A stretch of 62,967 nt of DNA from Verrucomicrobia bacterium SCGC AAA164-M04 (GCA_000383735.1 KB912201.1:1-62967), one strand, 5' to 3'; shown: positions 8,557 through 18,834, counted from the first letter of the stretch. The notes: generated from the letters alone by a model not told the origin. Numbers and translations: made by a program.

Positions 8557-9010
8557 GGACACCGTCATCTCCAACCTGCTCCGGCAGATGGAGGAAAAAA
8601 TCGCAATCACTAGATCAGCCTTCACTGAGACCAGCGAAAACGCGAACGGTGACGAGACCAAGCCAGAGGGAAAATACGACACGCGCGCCATCGAGGCAGC
8701 TTACCTTGCCGAAGCACAAGCCGCGCAATTAGTGATCGCTGAGGAATCTCTCGCCACCCTCAAGAGGTTCGCGCCCAGCCCCTTCGAAATGACAGAGGTG
8801 ATCGGGTCAGGAGCCCTAGTCGAAGTCGATCAGGAGGGCGAAATTTGTTTCTATCTCCTCGCGCCAACCGGAGGCGGACTCATGACGGAATACCTCGGCT
8901 GTGACGTCACGGTGGTCACTCCAGATTCACGACTTTATCAGGGACTCATTGGAAAAAAGATGGGGGACGAATTAGAAAAAACCGCAATCATCATCACAGG
9001 AGTCGAGTAA
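8549..9010 (+). CDS. GreA/GreB-family transcription factor-like protein
   Basis: The preferred ATG at 8549 overlaps the last 8 bases of the DAHP synthase gene, which indicates translational coupling; an in-frame GTG-type start at 8453 would lie deep inside that gene. The 153-aa product has an N-terminal helical region with ARAIEAAYLAEAQAAQ-like spacing. A C-terminal FKBP-like Gre domain follows (GSGALVEVDQEGEICFYLLAPTGGG, then VTVVTPDSRLYQGLIGKKMGDEL). The L-I-G-K-x-x-G-D-E motif is diagnostic. Acidic residues at the tip of a long coiled coil, needed for RNA cleavage, are not obvious. It may bind RNA polymerase without classic GreA activity. Confidence 0.7.
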   Translation: MTKDTVISNLLRQMEEKIAITRSAFTETSENANGDETKPEGKYDTRAIEAAYLAEAQAAQLVIAEESLATLKRFAPSPFEMTEVIGSGALVEVDQEGEICFYLLAPTGGGLMTEYLGCDVTVVTPDSRLYQGLIGKKMGDELEKTAIIITGVE

Positions 9011-9109
9011 TACCCTAAATCACTCGTTTCCCCCGGTGTTTTTCAACTTGGCAAGATAGGGCTGAGTTCCTATCAGCTGGCAGTGCACTTTGATCAAATC
9101 TTTGATCTT

Positions 9110-10132
9110 ATGAGAATCTTTAACCTTCGATGCAGAATCTTGCTGATTCTCTTTTTAGTAATCCTTCCGGCCTCCGCCGCGAAGGTCAGCTGGCAAATTA
9201 AAGAGTATCGTAACCACCAGTATGTTCCTCTTTCACAGGTCAAAGATTTTTACAGCCTCACCAGCATGACCAAGTCGGGAAGCAACATTATCCTGAAGAA
9301 CTCCGACGTAGAGCTCAAATTCCGAGCGGGAGGTCAGGAAGTCCTGATGAACAACGTGAAATTTATTTTCAGCCACGCTGTGATCTCTCTTGGTTCTTAC
9401 CATATTTCAGTCATGGACCTCAAGAAGGTGATTGATCCAGTCCTCCGGCCTTTCAAAATTAAGGCAGCGAAAGGTTTTGATACCGTAATCATCGACCCCG
9501 GACACGGTGGAAAAGATCCTGGTGCCGTCAATTCGCTGGGGACCGAGGCCGGTTACAATCTGAAGATTGCCAAACTTCTACAAGATAACCTCAAGAAACG
9601 TGGCTTCAAAGTTGTCATGACTCGCAGCACCGACGTTTTCCTAACCCTTCAGGAACGAGTCAAACGTGCCAATCTCTACAGGGACGCAATTTTTATAAGC
9701 ATTCACTTCAATTCCGTAGGCTCACGTGCTCGCTCACAGGCGCGCGGAATTGAAACCTTCACTCTTTCTCCAGTCGGGGTTGCCCACTATGGCCGTGGAG
9801 CGCAAGCTTCGGATAATATCGAACGAATGGGAAATGCCCAAGACTCTGCAAATATCGCTCTCGCAACCGCTGTCCACTGGAGCAGTATCCAGCTTCTCGC
9901 CCGAGCTAAACTAGAAGTCCCCGATCGCGGGATTCGTCGGGCCCGTTACAGTGTTCTAACCGGCGTCAAACACCCTGCTATCCTCTTCGAAGGAGGCTTC
10001 ATGAGCCACCCTAAGGAGAAATACTTAATTAACAACCCAACCTACCAACGCACTCTCGCTAAATCGATGTGCGAAGCTATCGTCTTCTACCGGAAGGCCA
10101 CAATGCAGAAGATTGGGACCACGAAGCGCTAA
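9110..10132 (+). CDS. N-acetylmuramoyl-L-alanine amidase (Amidase_3)
   Basis: This is a zinc amidase that cuts the bond between muramic acid and the stem peptide of peptidoglycan. ATG 9110 gives a good signal peptide (RCRILLILFLVILPASA); the alternative GTG at 9083 adds nine residues. A roughly 100-residue N-terminal region precedes the catalytic domain. The domain begins at TVIIDPGHGGKDPGA (zinc His) and includes a Glu in GTEAGYNLKIAKLL and FISIHFNS (second His). It ends with PAILFEGGFMSHPKE, holding the catalytic Glu. The protein should act in the periplasm. A strong terminator follows. Confidence 0.88.
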   Translation: MRIFNLRCRILLILFLVILPASAAKVSWQIKEYRNHQYVPLSQVKDFYSLTSMTKSGSNIILKNSDVELKFRAGGQEVLMNNVKFIFSHAVISLGSYHISVMDLKKVIDPVLRPFKIKAAKGFDTVIIDPGHGGKDPGAVNSLGTEAGYNLKIAKLLQDNLKKRGFKVVMTRSTDVFLTLQERVKRANLYRDAIFISIHFNSVGSRARSQARGIETFTLSPVGVAHYGRGAQASDNIERMGNAQDSANIALATAVHWSSIQLLARAKLEVPDRGIRRARYSVLTGVKHPAILFEGGFMSHPKEKYLINNPTYQRTLAKSMCEAIVFYRKATMQKIGTTKR

Positions 10133-10158
10133 TCGGCTTCACGCTCAAGATTGAAAAA

Positions 10159-10184
10159 GAAAGGGGCCGATCAACCCCTTTTTT
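10159..10184 (+). terminator. Intrinsic terminator after the amidase gene
   Basis: AAAGGGG and CCCCTTT pair around a short loop and run into a T-tract ending near 10184. This is a standard rho-independent terminator, 26 bases after the amidase stop. Confidence 0.8.
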
Positions 10185-10232
10185 ATTTATCCGATTCCGT
10201 CGGGGACTACGATTCAACCGACAGCTTATTTT

Positions 10233-13200
10233 ATGAATGCTACACACACTTTTATTGCAATCATCGTTGCCACCGCTGGATCACTCGTCAGCGAAGGATC
10301 GATCATCATTAACGAATTCATGGCGGGAAATGACACTACAGTTGCTCCCAATTCTGTCCCAGGACGTTTCGATGATTGGATTGAGCTTCATAATACAGGC
10401 GTCATCGCACAAGATATGGGAGGATGGCGTTTGACCAACAACCCGAATGGTTCCAATGCATGGATTTTTCCAGCCGAAACTATTGTCCCAGCGAACGGCT
10501 ACCTGATTGTCTTCGCATCCGGTGACAATACTCCCGACACCAAACGCAATCTTCATACTAATTTCAAACTAGCAAAGAGCGGAGAATACCTTGCCCTAAT
10601 GGCGCCCGATGAGTCAATAAGCTCAGAATTTGGACCAGCGGGTAGTTCGTATCCTAATCAATCGGATGATATTTCGTATGGAGTTCATCCAGTCACTGAT
10701 AGGATCGTCTTCTTCGAAAACCCAACTCCGGGCGCGAAAAATGACGCAGACGGCATCGCACGTGTTGCTCCACTCGAGATTTCTCCGACTCGTGGCCTTT
10801 ATCAAAGCGCCCAGCAAATCTCCCTCTCAACTACGACTCCTAGTGCCACTATTTACTATACCACCGATGGATCATCTCCGCTGACGGATACCGGTAATCC
10901 CAGTGCTAACGCAACCGCTTATACAAGCCCCATTCGTATAAGAAAAACCACAGTCATCCGTTCAGCGGCGACCGCAAATAGCTTTGCGCCCAGCCCTCGG
11001 GAAGCCCACACCTATCTCCTTCTTGATATCGATAATGCCAAGGCAAACGGAACTGATTCCAATGGGCTCAACAATCCGATTCTCCAGCAAACCCGTCCCC
11101 CGGGCTATGGCACGTTCCCATCGGGAGATTACAACATGGATACGCGAATCACTCGCTCAACCGCACCCTCGCCAGGCCACAACGGACTCACAATCGCACA
11201 AGCAATGCTGCAAGGCTTTAAGGAGACACCTTCCATCTCTATCTCAATGCCTGCTACGGACTTCGTAAATCTCTACGCCAATTCCACGTCACAAGGACTG
11301 GAGCGATCCTGTTCCGCTGAATTTATTCCAGCTGAAAACGATTCACGACCTGCCTTCCAAGAACACTGCGGGCTCAAGGTTCAAGGTGGAGCCAGCCGTA
11401 ATCCAAGCTCATCCCCTAAGCACTCACTTTCCTTCCGCTTTCGCACGGAATATGGCGCCGGTCGCCTTGGACAAGTTCTTTTCCCCGAAGTAGATGTCGA
11501 CAACTTCAATTCTATCGCTCTGCGCGCAGGCTATAACAATTCTTGGATTCATCGGGATTCTGGACAACGGAGCCGCGGCTCTATGATTCGAGACCAATGG
11601 ATGCGTGAAAGCCTTCGCGATATGGGCAACCAAGATGCTGGTGCCGGATTCCTGGCTCACTTATTCGTGAACGGACTTTACTGGGGGCTCCACAATGTTG
11701 CCGAACGACAAGATAACGCACATTATGCCAACTACGATGGAGGCGACAGTGATCTCATTGACGCTCGGAACGGGGGAACCTTTGTCGAAGGAAACTCCAC
11801 TGCTTGGAATGCCATGCGCTCGGTCGTCAACACTCGCAACTGGAAGAACATTCAACAAGTCCTCGACGTCGACAACTATATCGACTTCCAGATCATCCAA
11901 ATTTTCGGAGGAAACCAAGATCTGAAATTTGACGGAAACTGGCGTGCTGCCGGAGGCGGCCCATATTCTACTCCAACCGAAATGCGCCCATGGAAGCTCT
12001 ATTCTTGGGACGGGGAACGGGTTCTCGAGAACCCCTCTTCTAACTCAAATCCGCGTGATATTGTTCGTATTCAATCAAGCCTGCAAGCAATCCCAGAATA
12101 TCGCCAACGCTTTGCCGACCGCGCACACATGCACCTTACCGGAGATGGAGCTCTTACGCCTGAAAAAACAAGGGCTCGTTGGGAAAAATATGCAGCAACC
12201 ATCGACAAGGCGGTCATTGCCGAAGCCGCCCGCTGGGGCGACCACCGCCGCTCCACGGCATACGATCGTGACGAATGGTTAACGGAACAAAATCGGCTCT
12301 ACAATTCCTACTTCCCGGTTCGAACAAACAACGTCATTAGGCAACTCAAAAACTCTAATTTATACCCTACATTAGAATCTCCTAATTTTGCCATCAACGG
12401 ACAAACATCCAGAGGCGGATTTGCAGGAGGCAACAATCAACTAACTCTCAACGGAGAGACTGGAACCATCTACTACACCCTTGACGGAACAGATCCTCTC
12501 CGCTCAGACGGGACAATTTCTCCAAAAGCGATTCCAATTTTCTCCGGCGTGGCGACCGAATTAGTCTTTCCTTTTGAGTCAGACCAATGGCGTTACCAAG
12601 CCTCCTCGGTTGCACTTTCCCCGAGCAATATTGTGAAAACAAATCCGGCATCGGGATACAACTCAAACGATTGGAAACACCCTCAATTTGACGATGGTTC
12701 TTGGGAAGAAGGGCAAGGTTTGATCGGAGGACGTACTGCCACTTCAATCAATGCCGCTCGCGCAAACACAATTCTAGATATTGGATCTTTCGGGGGCGGC
12801 TACCCCGCCGTCTACTTCCGTAAAAGTTTCGAGGTGATTGATGCTGCCGATGTGACCTCACTCACTTTCTCAACAATCATGGACGATGGACTGATTGTTT
12901 ATCTCAATGGGAAAGAAATGTTCCGAGAAAATATGAAAGCTGGAACTGTAACCTACAACGATTTTGCAATCCGTAGTTCTAACGAAAACGAGAGTTTTGA
13001 AACCGAAGTTTCAATAGCTCCAGGCGACCTTCTCGAGGGAACAAACACTCTCTCGATTGAACTTCATAATTCTAGCGCCAACAGTAGCGACTTAGGAATT
13101 GATGTCGCACTTTCTCTTTCACGCCCAGCCGGGAAGCCCATCATCGATCTTCCAGAATCAGCGCTTATCACGGCGCGTTTAAAACTTGAAGATGAATGGT

Positions 13201-15269
13201 CTGCCACCGTTTCCGGAACCTTTCTCTTGGAACAACCAGCAGACGCTTCAAACCTCGTGATTAGTGAGATTAACTACCACCCGCGGGAAGCCACCCTCCT
13301 CGAGAAACTCGACGCTGCGCCCCTAGATCTCGAAAACAAGGATCTCTTTGAATATGTCGAACTCACCAACACCGGAGCAACCGCGATTAATCTTGCCGAT
13401 CTCTCCTTTACGGAAGGAATCTCACTTTCGCTCTCCCCCTTCCCAATTGCTCCTGGCGAACGGGCAATCGTTGTGCGGGATCAAATCGCTTTTCTGGAGC
13501 GATATGGTCAGGATCTTTCCAGCCTGATCGCGGGAACTTTTGTTGGCGCCCTTGATAACAACGGTGAAATCCTCACCCTCCTCGATAGCACGGGAAGCTT
13601 AATCAGCTCTTTTCGCTTCGATGATTCTGACTCCTGGCCAGCCCGCCCCGACGGTGACGGATCATCATTGGAGCTCCGTGACCTTACCGGCGACCTTTCT
13701 AATCCCGATAGCTGGGTTCCCAGCGTAGCCTTCCACGGCTCCCCGGGGACTAACGGCCCCATTTCCGATCGAAGAGTGGTCATCAACGAAGTCAGATCAG
13801 CTGACCCCGGCTTGGACTTCATCGAACTACACAACACCACTGCCTCACCCCTCGAGATCGGAGGATGGCTTCTCACAGACTCCAAGAGGGTTTATCGTTC
13901 ATACGAACTTCCCGAGAAGACACTCAGAGGACTCGGCTATTTTACCATAGAGGAAAGTCAGTTTAACACTCCCCCAGCAAATCCTATCACCAACTATACG
14001 GGAGTCGCGGGCTCAAGCCCAACCACCGTAAAAAGCAACGCTCACGGATTATCCACCGGAGATCTTGTCACGATTGATGGATACAATGGCTTTTCCAAAT
14101 TTAATGATAGCTTCGAAGTGATCGTCATTGATCAAAACAGCTTTATGATCGACGCCACATTCCTCGATAACACTGCCATCAAAGGAAATTGGCAAACCGG
14201 CCGCCCCTTTGGCCTCAATAGCGGAGGAAATGGCGAAGACCTCTGGCTCGTTGAAACCAACAGCTCCGGTCAACCAATAAGCTTTGTCGACCAAGTTGAA
14301 TTCGCAGCGGCAGCTCCTGGAACCACCCTCGGACGTTGGCCTGATGGTCTAGGGGCTGATACGCTCTTCACGATGACAGCTCGCACACCCGAGGCTCCAA
14401 ATAGTGGGCCGGCCCTCGGGCCAGTTTTCATCTCCGAAATTCACTACGCTCCAACCGGTACCGATTCGCACGAATTTGTCGAACTCACTAACACCGGAGA
14501 TACCGCGGTCTCGCTTGAATTCTGGAAACTCAGGGGTGGACTCGATTTTAACTTCAATTCTTCTCACCGCATCGCCGCAGGCGCATCAATCGTCATTGTC
14601 ACTTTTGATCCTCAAATTAATATCGCCCAAACTATTAATTTCCGAGACACCTTTAAAATCACGCCCTCAGTCACCCTAATCGGACCTGCAACCGACGGGC
14701 CGCTCAATAATTCGAACGGGAGAGTGCGACTTCAAAAAGGCCTCGACGACGATGGCACCGATCAGGTTACAACCGATGACGTTCACTATCAATCAACTCT
14801 TCCTTGGCCGGATGCTACTGGAGGCTCCTCGCTGACGCGCAATGGAGCAATTGACTACGGAAATTTCTCGAGCTCTTGGAATGCCGCAAACCCCACACCT
14901 GGAAAAATTCTTGAAACTGAAAGCTACCAAAACTGGGCCTCAAAGAATGGTGTTGGTATCGAAGACCTAGATCCAGACGGCGATGCCCTCTCAAACCTTC
15001 TCGAATTTTCGCTTGGTACTGATCCGAATTCTCATGATGAGCTCGCTTCCCTCGTCCAGATCGCCCCTGATGGAACGGTCAGCTTCACCAGACAGATCGA
15101 TCACAGTGGAGTAACTCTTGAGTTCCAGACGTCTACCGACCTCAAGACGTGGTCAACGAGAGAAACTCTCGTTAGCGCATTATCAGGATCGATCCAAACG
15201 AGGCAATTCAACTTAAACCTATCGGACACTAACAAGACGTTCTGGCGTCTTCGGGCTATTGCATTCTAG
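10233..15269 (+). CDS. Giant secreted CotH/lamin-tail-domain protein (1678 aa)
   Basis: This is a large exported protein with an N-terminal signal peptide (HTFIAIIVATAGSLVSEG). Domain order by eye: a lamin-tail domain (IIINEFMAGN...DWIELHNTG, about 24-130), and a chitobiase-like Fn3 domain (TIYYTTDGSSPL, about 206). A CotH kinase-like domain follows (GLKVQGGASRN at about 380, with SWIHRDSGQRSRGSMIRDQWMRES and LFVNGLYWGLHNVAERQD). After it come a second TIYYTLDGTDPL module (about 744) and a beta domain with IMDDGLIVYLNGKEMF. Three more lamin-tail domains start at about 1006, 1181 and 1396. A calcium-type EDLDPDGDALSNLLEF repeat sits at about 1577, and a beta domain ends FWRLRAIAF. CotH domains can act as protein kinases; here the role is unknown, perhaps spore-like surface or adhesion. 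It has no operon partner. Confidence 0.8.
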   Translation: MNATHTFIAIIVATAGSLVSEGSIIINEFMAGNDTTVAPNSVPGRFDDWIELHNTGVIAQDMGGWRLTNNPNGSNAWIFPAETIVPANGYLIVFASGDNTPDTKRNLHTNFKLAKSGEYLALMAPDESISSEFGPAGSSYPNQSDDISYGVHPVTDRIVFFENPTPGAKNDADGIARVAPLEISPTRGLYQSAQQISLSTTTPSATIYYTTDGSSPLTDTGNPSANATAYTSPIRIRKTTVIRSAATANSFAPSPREAHTYLLLDIDNAKANGTDSNGLNNPILQQTRPPGYGTFPSGDYNMDTRITRSTAPSPGHNGLTIAQAMLQGFKETPSISISMPATDFVNLYANSTSQGLERSCSAEFIPAENDSRPAFQEHCGLKVQGGASRNPSSSPKHSLSFRFRTEYGAGRLGQVLFPEVDVDNFNSIALRAGYNNSWIHRDSGQRSRGSMIRDQWMRESLRDMGNQDAGAGFLAHLFVNGLYWGLHNVAERQDNAHYANYDGGDSDLIDARNGGTFVEGNSTAWNAMRSVVNTRNWKNIQQVLDVDNYIDFQIIQIFGGNQDLKFDGNWRAAGGGPYSTPTEMRPWKLYSWDGERVLENPSSNSNPRDIVRIQSSLQAIPEYRQRFADRAHMHLTGDGALTPEKTRARWEKYAATIDKAVIAEAARWGDHRRSTAYDRDEWLTEQNRLYNSYFPVRTNNVIRQLKNSNLYPTLESPNFAINGQTSRGGFAGGNNQLTLNGETGTIYYTLDGTDPLRSDGTISPKAIPIFSGVATELVFPFESDQWRYQASSVALSPSNIVKTNPASGYNSNDWKHPQFDDGSWEEGQGLIGGRTATSINAARANTILDIGSFGGGYPAVYFRKSFEVIDAADVTSLTFSTIMDDGLIVYLNGKEMFRENMKAGTVTYNDFAIRSSNENESFETEVSIAPGDLLEGTNTLSIELHNSSANSSDLGIDVALSLSRPAGKPIIDLPESALITARLKLEDEWSATVSGTFLLEQPADASNLVISEINYHPREATLLEKLDAAPLDLENKDLFEYVELTNTGATAINLADLSFTEGISLSLSPFPIAPGERAIVVRDQIAFLERYGQDLSSLIAGTFVGALDNNGEILTLLDSTGSLISSFRFDDSDSWPARPDGDGSSLELRDLTGDLSNPDSWVPSVAFHGSPGTNGPISDRRVVINEVRSADPGLDFIELHNTTASPLEIGGWLLTDSKRVYRSYELPEKTLRGLGYFTIEESQFNTPPANPITNYTGVAGSSPTTVKSNAHGLSTGDLVTIDGYNGFSKFNDSFEVIVIDQNSFMIDATFLDNTAIKGNWQTGRPFGLNSGGNGEDLWLVETNSSGQPISFVDQVEFAAAAPGTTLGRWPDGLGADTLFTMTARTPEAPNSGPALGPVFISEIHYAPTGTDSHEFVELTNTGDTAVSLEFWKLRGGLDFNFNSSHRIAAGASIVIVTFDPQINIAQTINFRDTFKITPSVTLIGPATDGPLNNSNGRVRLQKGLDDDGTDQVTTDDVHYQSTLPWPDATGGSSLTRNGAIDYGNFSSSWNAANPTPGKILETESYQNWASKNGVGIEDLDPDGDALSNLLEFSLGTDPNSHDELASLVQIAPDGTVSFTRQIDHSGVTLEFQTSTDLKTWSTRETLVSALSGSIQTRQFNLNLSDTNKTFWRLRAIAF

Positions 15270-15459
15270 CAGAGTTTAAACCGACCTACTAAAAAAACTT
15301 GTGGGCCACTTCCCCTCTGTTTAAGCCTGCTTATTTTCCACTTCAAATGACGAAGGATTAAAGGATTCCTGGGTCGTCGAAATCCCTCTAGCGAGGAGGT
15401 TAAGTAAAGCCACTCTTGCCAGATATGCATCCATGGTTTCAACTTCCCAGCATAACACT

Positions 15460-16503
15460 ATGAAATTTGGAATCATTGGAGCTGGAATGATCGGACATTT
15501 CCACGCCAAAGCAATTACCGCCATGACCGGGGGCACTCTCCACTCGGTTTTTGATCTTCGACAGGAAGCGGCAGATAAACTCGCTCACGAATATGGAGCT
15601 AGAGCTTTTTCCGACATCGCGGAATTCCTTGCTGAACCCGAACTGGAAATCGTGACCGTCGGCACCCCTAGCGGTGCTCATCTCGACCCAACCTTGGCAG
15701 CACTCAAGGCGGGGAAACACGCCATCGTCGAAAAGCCACTTGAGATTACCATCCCCCGAATTGACGAGTTGATGTCGGCCGCCGAAGAAAACAGCAAAAC
15801 CCTTGCCGCAGTCTTAAATCGACGATTCCACCCCGGAATGGACGCCTTCAAAAAAGCAGCCGACGAAGGTCGCTTCGGGACCCTCGTCTCGGCTTCGGCG
15901 TATATTAAGTGGTATCGTGACCAAGCTTACTACGATTCCGCTGGGTGGCGCGGAACCTGGGCCCTCGACGGAGGTGGAGCCCTCATGAACCAATCTATTC
16001 ACACTGTCGACGCTCTCGTCTACCTCGCTGGACCCGTAAAAAGCGTTCAAGCCACAACAGTTTGCCTTGCTCATGAGCGGATCGAAGTCGAGGACCACTG
16101 CGTCGCCATTATTGAATTCGAGAATGGGGCACGTGGAGTCATCGAAGCCTCAACCTGCACTTGGTCAAAGGACGGGCACCCTGCCCGAGTCCAACTCGCT
16201 GGAACCGACGGATCAGCCTTCCTTGCCGACGAAGCCTTTGAAATTTGGGACTTCCGCGAGGAGAATCCTGAGGATGCCGAAATTAAAAGCACCCTTATGA
16301 AGGGACAGGAAGCGGGCCTTGGAGCAAATGATCCCACCGCCATCAACTTCTACCAGCACCAACGAAACTTCGAAGAAGTAGTCGCAGCCATTAACGAAGG
16401 CCGGCAGCCATCAACTTCAGCAACCGAAGCCCGAAAATCAGTTGAAGTCATTACCGCTATTTATGAGAGCGCTCAAAATGATGGAAAGAAAATCTTTCTT
16501 TAG
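15460..16503 (+). CDS. Gfo/Idh/MocA family NAD(P)-dependent oxidoreductase
   Basis: Members oxidise or reduce sugars and inositols. ATG 15460 starts exactly at the Rossmann fold (KFGIIGAGMIGHFHAKAI), so the upstream in-frame ATG at 15433 is less likely. Other hallmarks are VTVGTPSGAHLDPTLAALKAGKHAIVEKPLEIT, with the conserved E-K-P lysine, and the C-terminal domain GGGALMNQSIHTVDALVYLAGPVKSVQA. In that domain the HTVD His is usual at the active site. The 347-aa length is typical. It lies between secreted glycan-related genes, so it may process a released sugar, but no substrate is shown. Confidence 0.88.
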   Translation: MKFGIIGAGMIGHFHAKAITAMTGGTLHSVFDLRQEAADKLAHEYGARAFSDIAEFLAEPELEIVTVGTPSGAHLDPTLAALKAGKHAIVEKPLEITIPRIDELMSAAEENSKTLAAVLNRRFHPGMDAFKKAADEGRFGTLVSASAYIKWYRDQAYYDSAGWRGTWALDGGGALMNQSIHTVDALVYLAGPVKSVQATTVCLAHERIEVEDHCVAIIEFENGARGVIEASTCTWSKDGHPARVQLAGTDGSAFLADEAFEIWDFREENPEDAEIKSTLMKGQEAGLGANDPTAINFYQHQRNFEEVVAAINEGRQPSTSATEARKSVEVITAIYESAQNDGKKIFL

Positions 16504-16644
16504 CTGGTCGTTCATAGCTAGCGCAAACCTAAATTCTGACGCTGCAACATCAAGCGGAGCTCCGAAAAAAGCCCTCTCGAAAAAGAAAGGTCCCTCCCCC
16601 CAAGATTCATCACGAGCTTAGACCAAAATCGTTTTTTTATTCCC

Positions 16645-18834
16645 ATGAGAGTGCTCATTCTAATTGTTTGTTCTTTAAGTATCTTACAGGCGCAGACTCA
16701 GCCCTCTCCCTCTGATCCTCAGGCAACTGAAGAAGTCAAAATTTTGCTGAAGCGTCTGCACGATCAGGCAGGAAAGGGAATCATGATCGGGCACCAAGAT
16801 GCCACGGCTTATGGAGTGGGCTGGAGATCTGAAACTGGCAGAAGCGATATCAAGGAAGTTTGTGGGGATTATCCAGCAGTTTATGGCTGGGACCTCGGAG
16901 ACATTCATCTTGATCACAATCTCGACGGTGTCTCCTTCACTGAAATGAAACGCCTAATTCGCGAGGCGGATGCCCGTGGTGGTATCAATACGATTTCAAT
17001 GCACCTCGATCATCCGGTAAGCGGGCGCAACGCTTGGGATAACACAAAGGTGGTTGGCCAAGTTCTCCCAGGAGGAACCGCCTCTAAGAAATTTCTAGCA
17101 ACCTTAGATTTGATCGCTGCGTTTTTGGGCGATTTAAAGCGTGAAGATGGCAGTTGCATTCCTGTAATCCTGCGACCCTTTCATGAACACAGTGAACGAT
17201 GGCCTTGGTGGGGCCGGAGCCACTGTGAAGATGGCGAATTTATAGCTCTATGGCGTATGACTGTGAATCACCTGCGGCTCACAAGACACCTTCACCATAT
17301 TCTTTATGCCATCTCTCCTCAAGATATTGTCGATGAAGAAGACTACATGGAAGGATATCCCGGTGATGATTACGTCGATATCTTTGGGCTCGATTATTAC
17401 AAAATCTGGAAGCAGCGCGACGTGCGGCAAATGGGTAAAGTTCTATCGATGGTCGCAAAACTCGCTGAGTCCCATGGTAAAATTTCTGCTTTAACAGAAA
17501 CTGGAATTGACAAAGTCCCTATTGCTAATTGGTGGACTGAGCGCCTCCTGCCAGCGCTCAACCACGACGAATGGTCCCGGAAAACAGCTTGGGCATTGTT
17601 GTGGCGTAACAAATCGCGTGGACATCATTTTGGCCCGCACAGCGGACATCCGAGCGCCCCTGATTTTACGAGATTTTATGATAGTGAACTTACGATCTTT
17701 GAAGCGCAGACCGCAATGCAGGAAGTTAAGGCGGCACAAGAAATCCTGATCAAAGATCAACACTGCCTGTCAAACGTTGCCAAGGTCGTGCAACGAGGAA
17801 AGGTCCTTTACCATAGGGCCGTAAATTCCAATTTCCCCGGGGATCGCCCCATCACGGATGAGACCTTATTTCCGATTTGGTCGATGACAAAACCGATCAC
17901 CAGCGTAGCCGCGATGATTTTGCATGAGCGCGGTTCTTTTCGACTAGATGATCCGGTTTCTAAAGTAATCCCACAACTTTCTCAGCTGAAAGTTCAAGAT
18001 AAGAAAGGCCTCACCAAACCCATTAAGAGAGAGGTTACCTTCCGGGATCTTTTGCGACACACTTCGGGGATTTATGGTTACGACGGATCCTTTCATGAGG
18101 AGGGCACATGGAAAGAGATCATAGAACTGAAAGACCTTGCTGAAATGATTGATCTTCTGGTCAAACAACCCCTTAAGCATCATCCCGGAGAGCGTTATAC
18201 CTACGGCATGAGCACTGCTATCCTTGGGAGAGCAATCGAAATAATATCCGGGCAGGACTTCGCATCTTTCCTCGAGAAGGAGATCTTTCAGCCTTTAGAT
18301 ATGGGAGACACCAGCTTTCATCTTAATGATGAAGATCGAGAAGAACGCTTTCAGCCGCTATTCGTTAAAGAGAAATCGAATTTTCGTCGAGGAACCAAAA
18401 GAGAGGATGAATTATATTATCAGCCCGGAAGTGCTTTGGCTTTAGGGGGTGAAGGTTTGATTTCAAATCTTCGCGATTATGGCCGATTTTGCCAGATGTT
18501 GGTCGACCGAGGGCGGACTCGTGATGGCAAAACAATCATCTCTGAAGAGACGCTATCACTTATGCTAAGCGACCAGATGGGAGAAATCCCCGGTTATGGT
18601 GGAGAGCGTTCTGCCAATCATTTGGGTTTAGGGTTTTATGTCCTAGAAAACCCTGAACTAGGTGGCGATGGAGCGCCCAAAGGTATTTATGGGTGGAGTG
18701 GGTATCACACCACCCACTTTTGGATTGATCCAGTCAACGAACTCTACGCCATTTTTATGACCCGTTTATATCCCACACCGGCCGAAAGTTTACAGATTTT
18801 CAGGAAAGCGGTTTATCAAGGTTTCGGGCAATAA
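16645..18834 (+). CDS. GH26-like mannanase fused to a beta-lactamase-type serine hydrolase
   Basis: A two-domain exported protein of 729 aa with a short signal peptide. Residues about 25-355 form a GH26 beta-mannanase-like barrel. They include GHQDATAYG near the N-terminus, an acid/base Glu at 181 in LRPFHEHSERWPWWG, and a probable nucleophile Glu at 285 in ALTETGID. Residues about 375-729 are a class C beta-lactamase/esterase fold. The nucleophile motif is SMTK (Ser 413, Lys 416), followed by DLLRHTSGI, a tyrosine motif ERYTYGMS at about 518-520, and a YGWSGYHTTHFW motif near the end. Mannan backbone cleavage combined with de-esterification is plausible but inferred. The join has no clear linker, so a deletion-made fusion cannot be excluded. 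Confidence 0.78.
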   Translation: MRVLILIVCSLSILQAQTQPSPSDPQATEEVKILLKRLHDQAGKGIMIGHQDATAYGVGWRSETGRSDIKEVCGDYPAVYGWDLGDIHLDHNLDGVSFTEMKRLIREADARGGINTISMHLDHPVSGRNAWDNTKVVGQVLPGGTASKKFLATLDLIAAFLGDLKREDGSCIPVILRPFHEHSERWPWWGRSHCEDGEFIALWRMTVNHLRLTRHLHHILYAISPQDIVDEEDYMEGYPGDDYVDIFGLDYYKIWKQRDVRQMGKVLSMVAKLAESHGKISALTETGIDKVPIANWWTERLLPALNHDEWSRKTAWALLWRNKSRGHHFGPHSGHPSAPDFTRFYDSELTIFEAQTAMQEVKAAQEILIKDQHCLSNVAKVVQRGKVLYHRAVNSNFPGDRPITDETLFPIWSMTKPITSVAAMILHERGSFRLDDPVSKVIPQLSQLKVQDKKGLTKPIKREVTFRDLLRHTSGIYGYDGSFHEEGTWKEIIELKDLAEMIDLLVKQPLKHHPGERYTYGMSTAILGRAIEIISGQDFASFLEKEIFQPLDMGDTSFHLNDEDREERFQPLFVKEKSNFRRGTKREDELYYQPGSALALGGEGLISNLRDYGRFCQMLVDRGRTRDGKTIISEETLSLMLSDQMGEIPGYGGERSANHLGLGFYVLENPELGGDGAPKGIYGWSGYHTTHFWIDPVNELYAIFMTRLYPTPAESLQIFRKAVYQGFGQ

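Noticed and set aside
15263..15280. TTCTAGCAGAGTTT after the CotH gene as another array repeat end
   Set aside because: Only the CTAGCAG core matches; the CCAAAAG block before it is missing.
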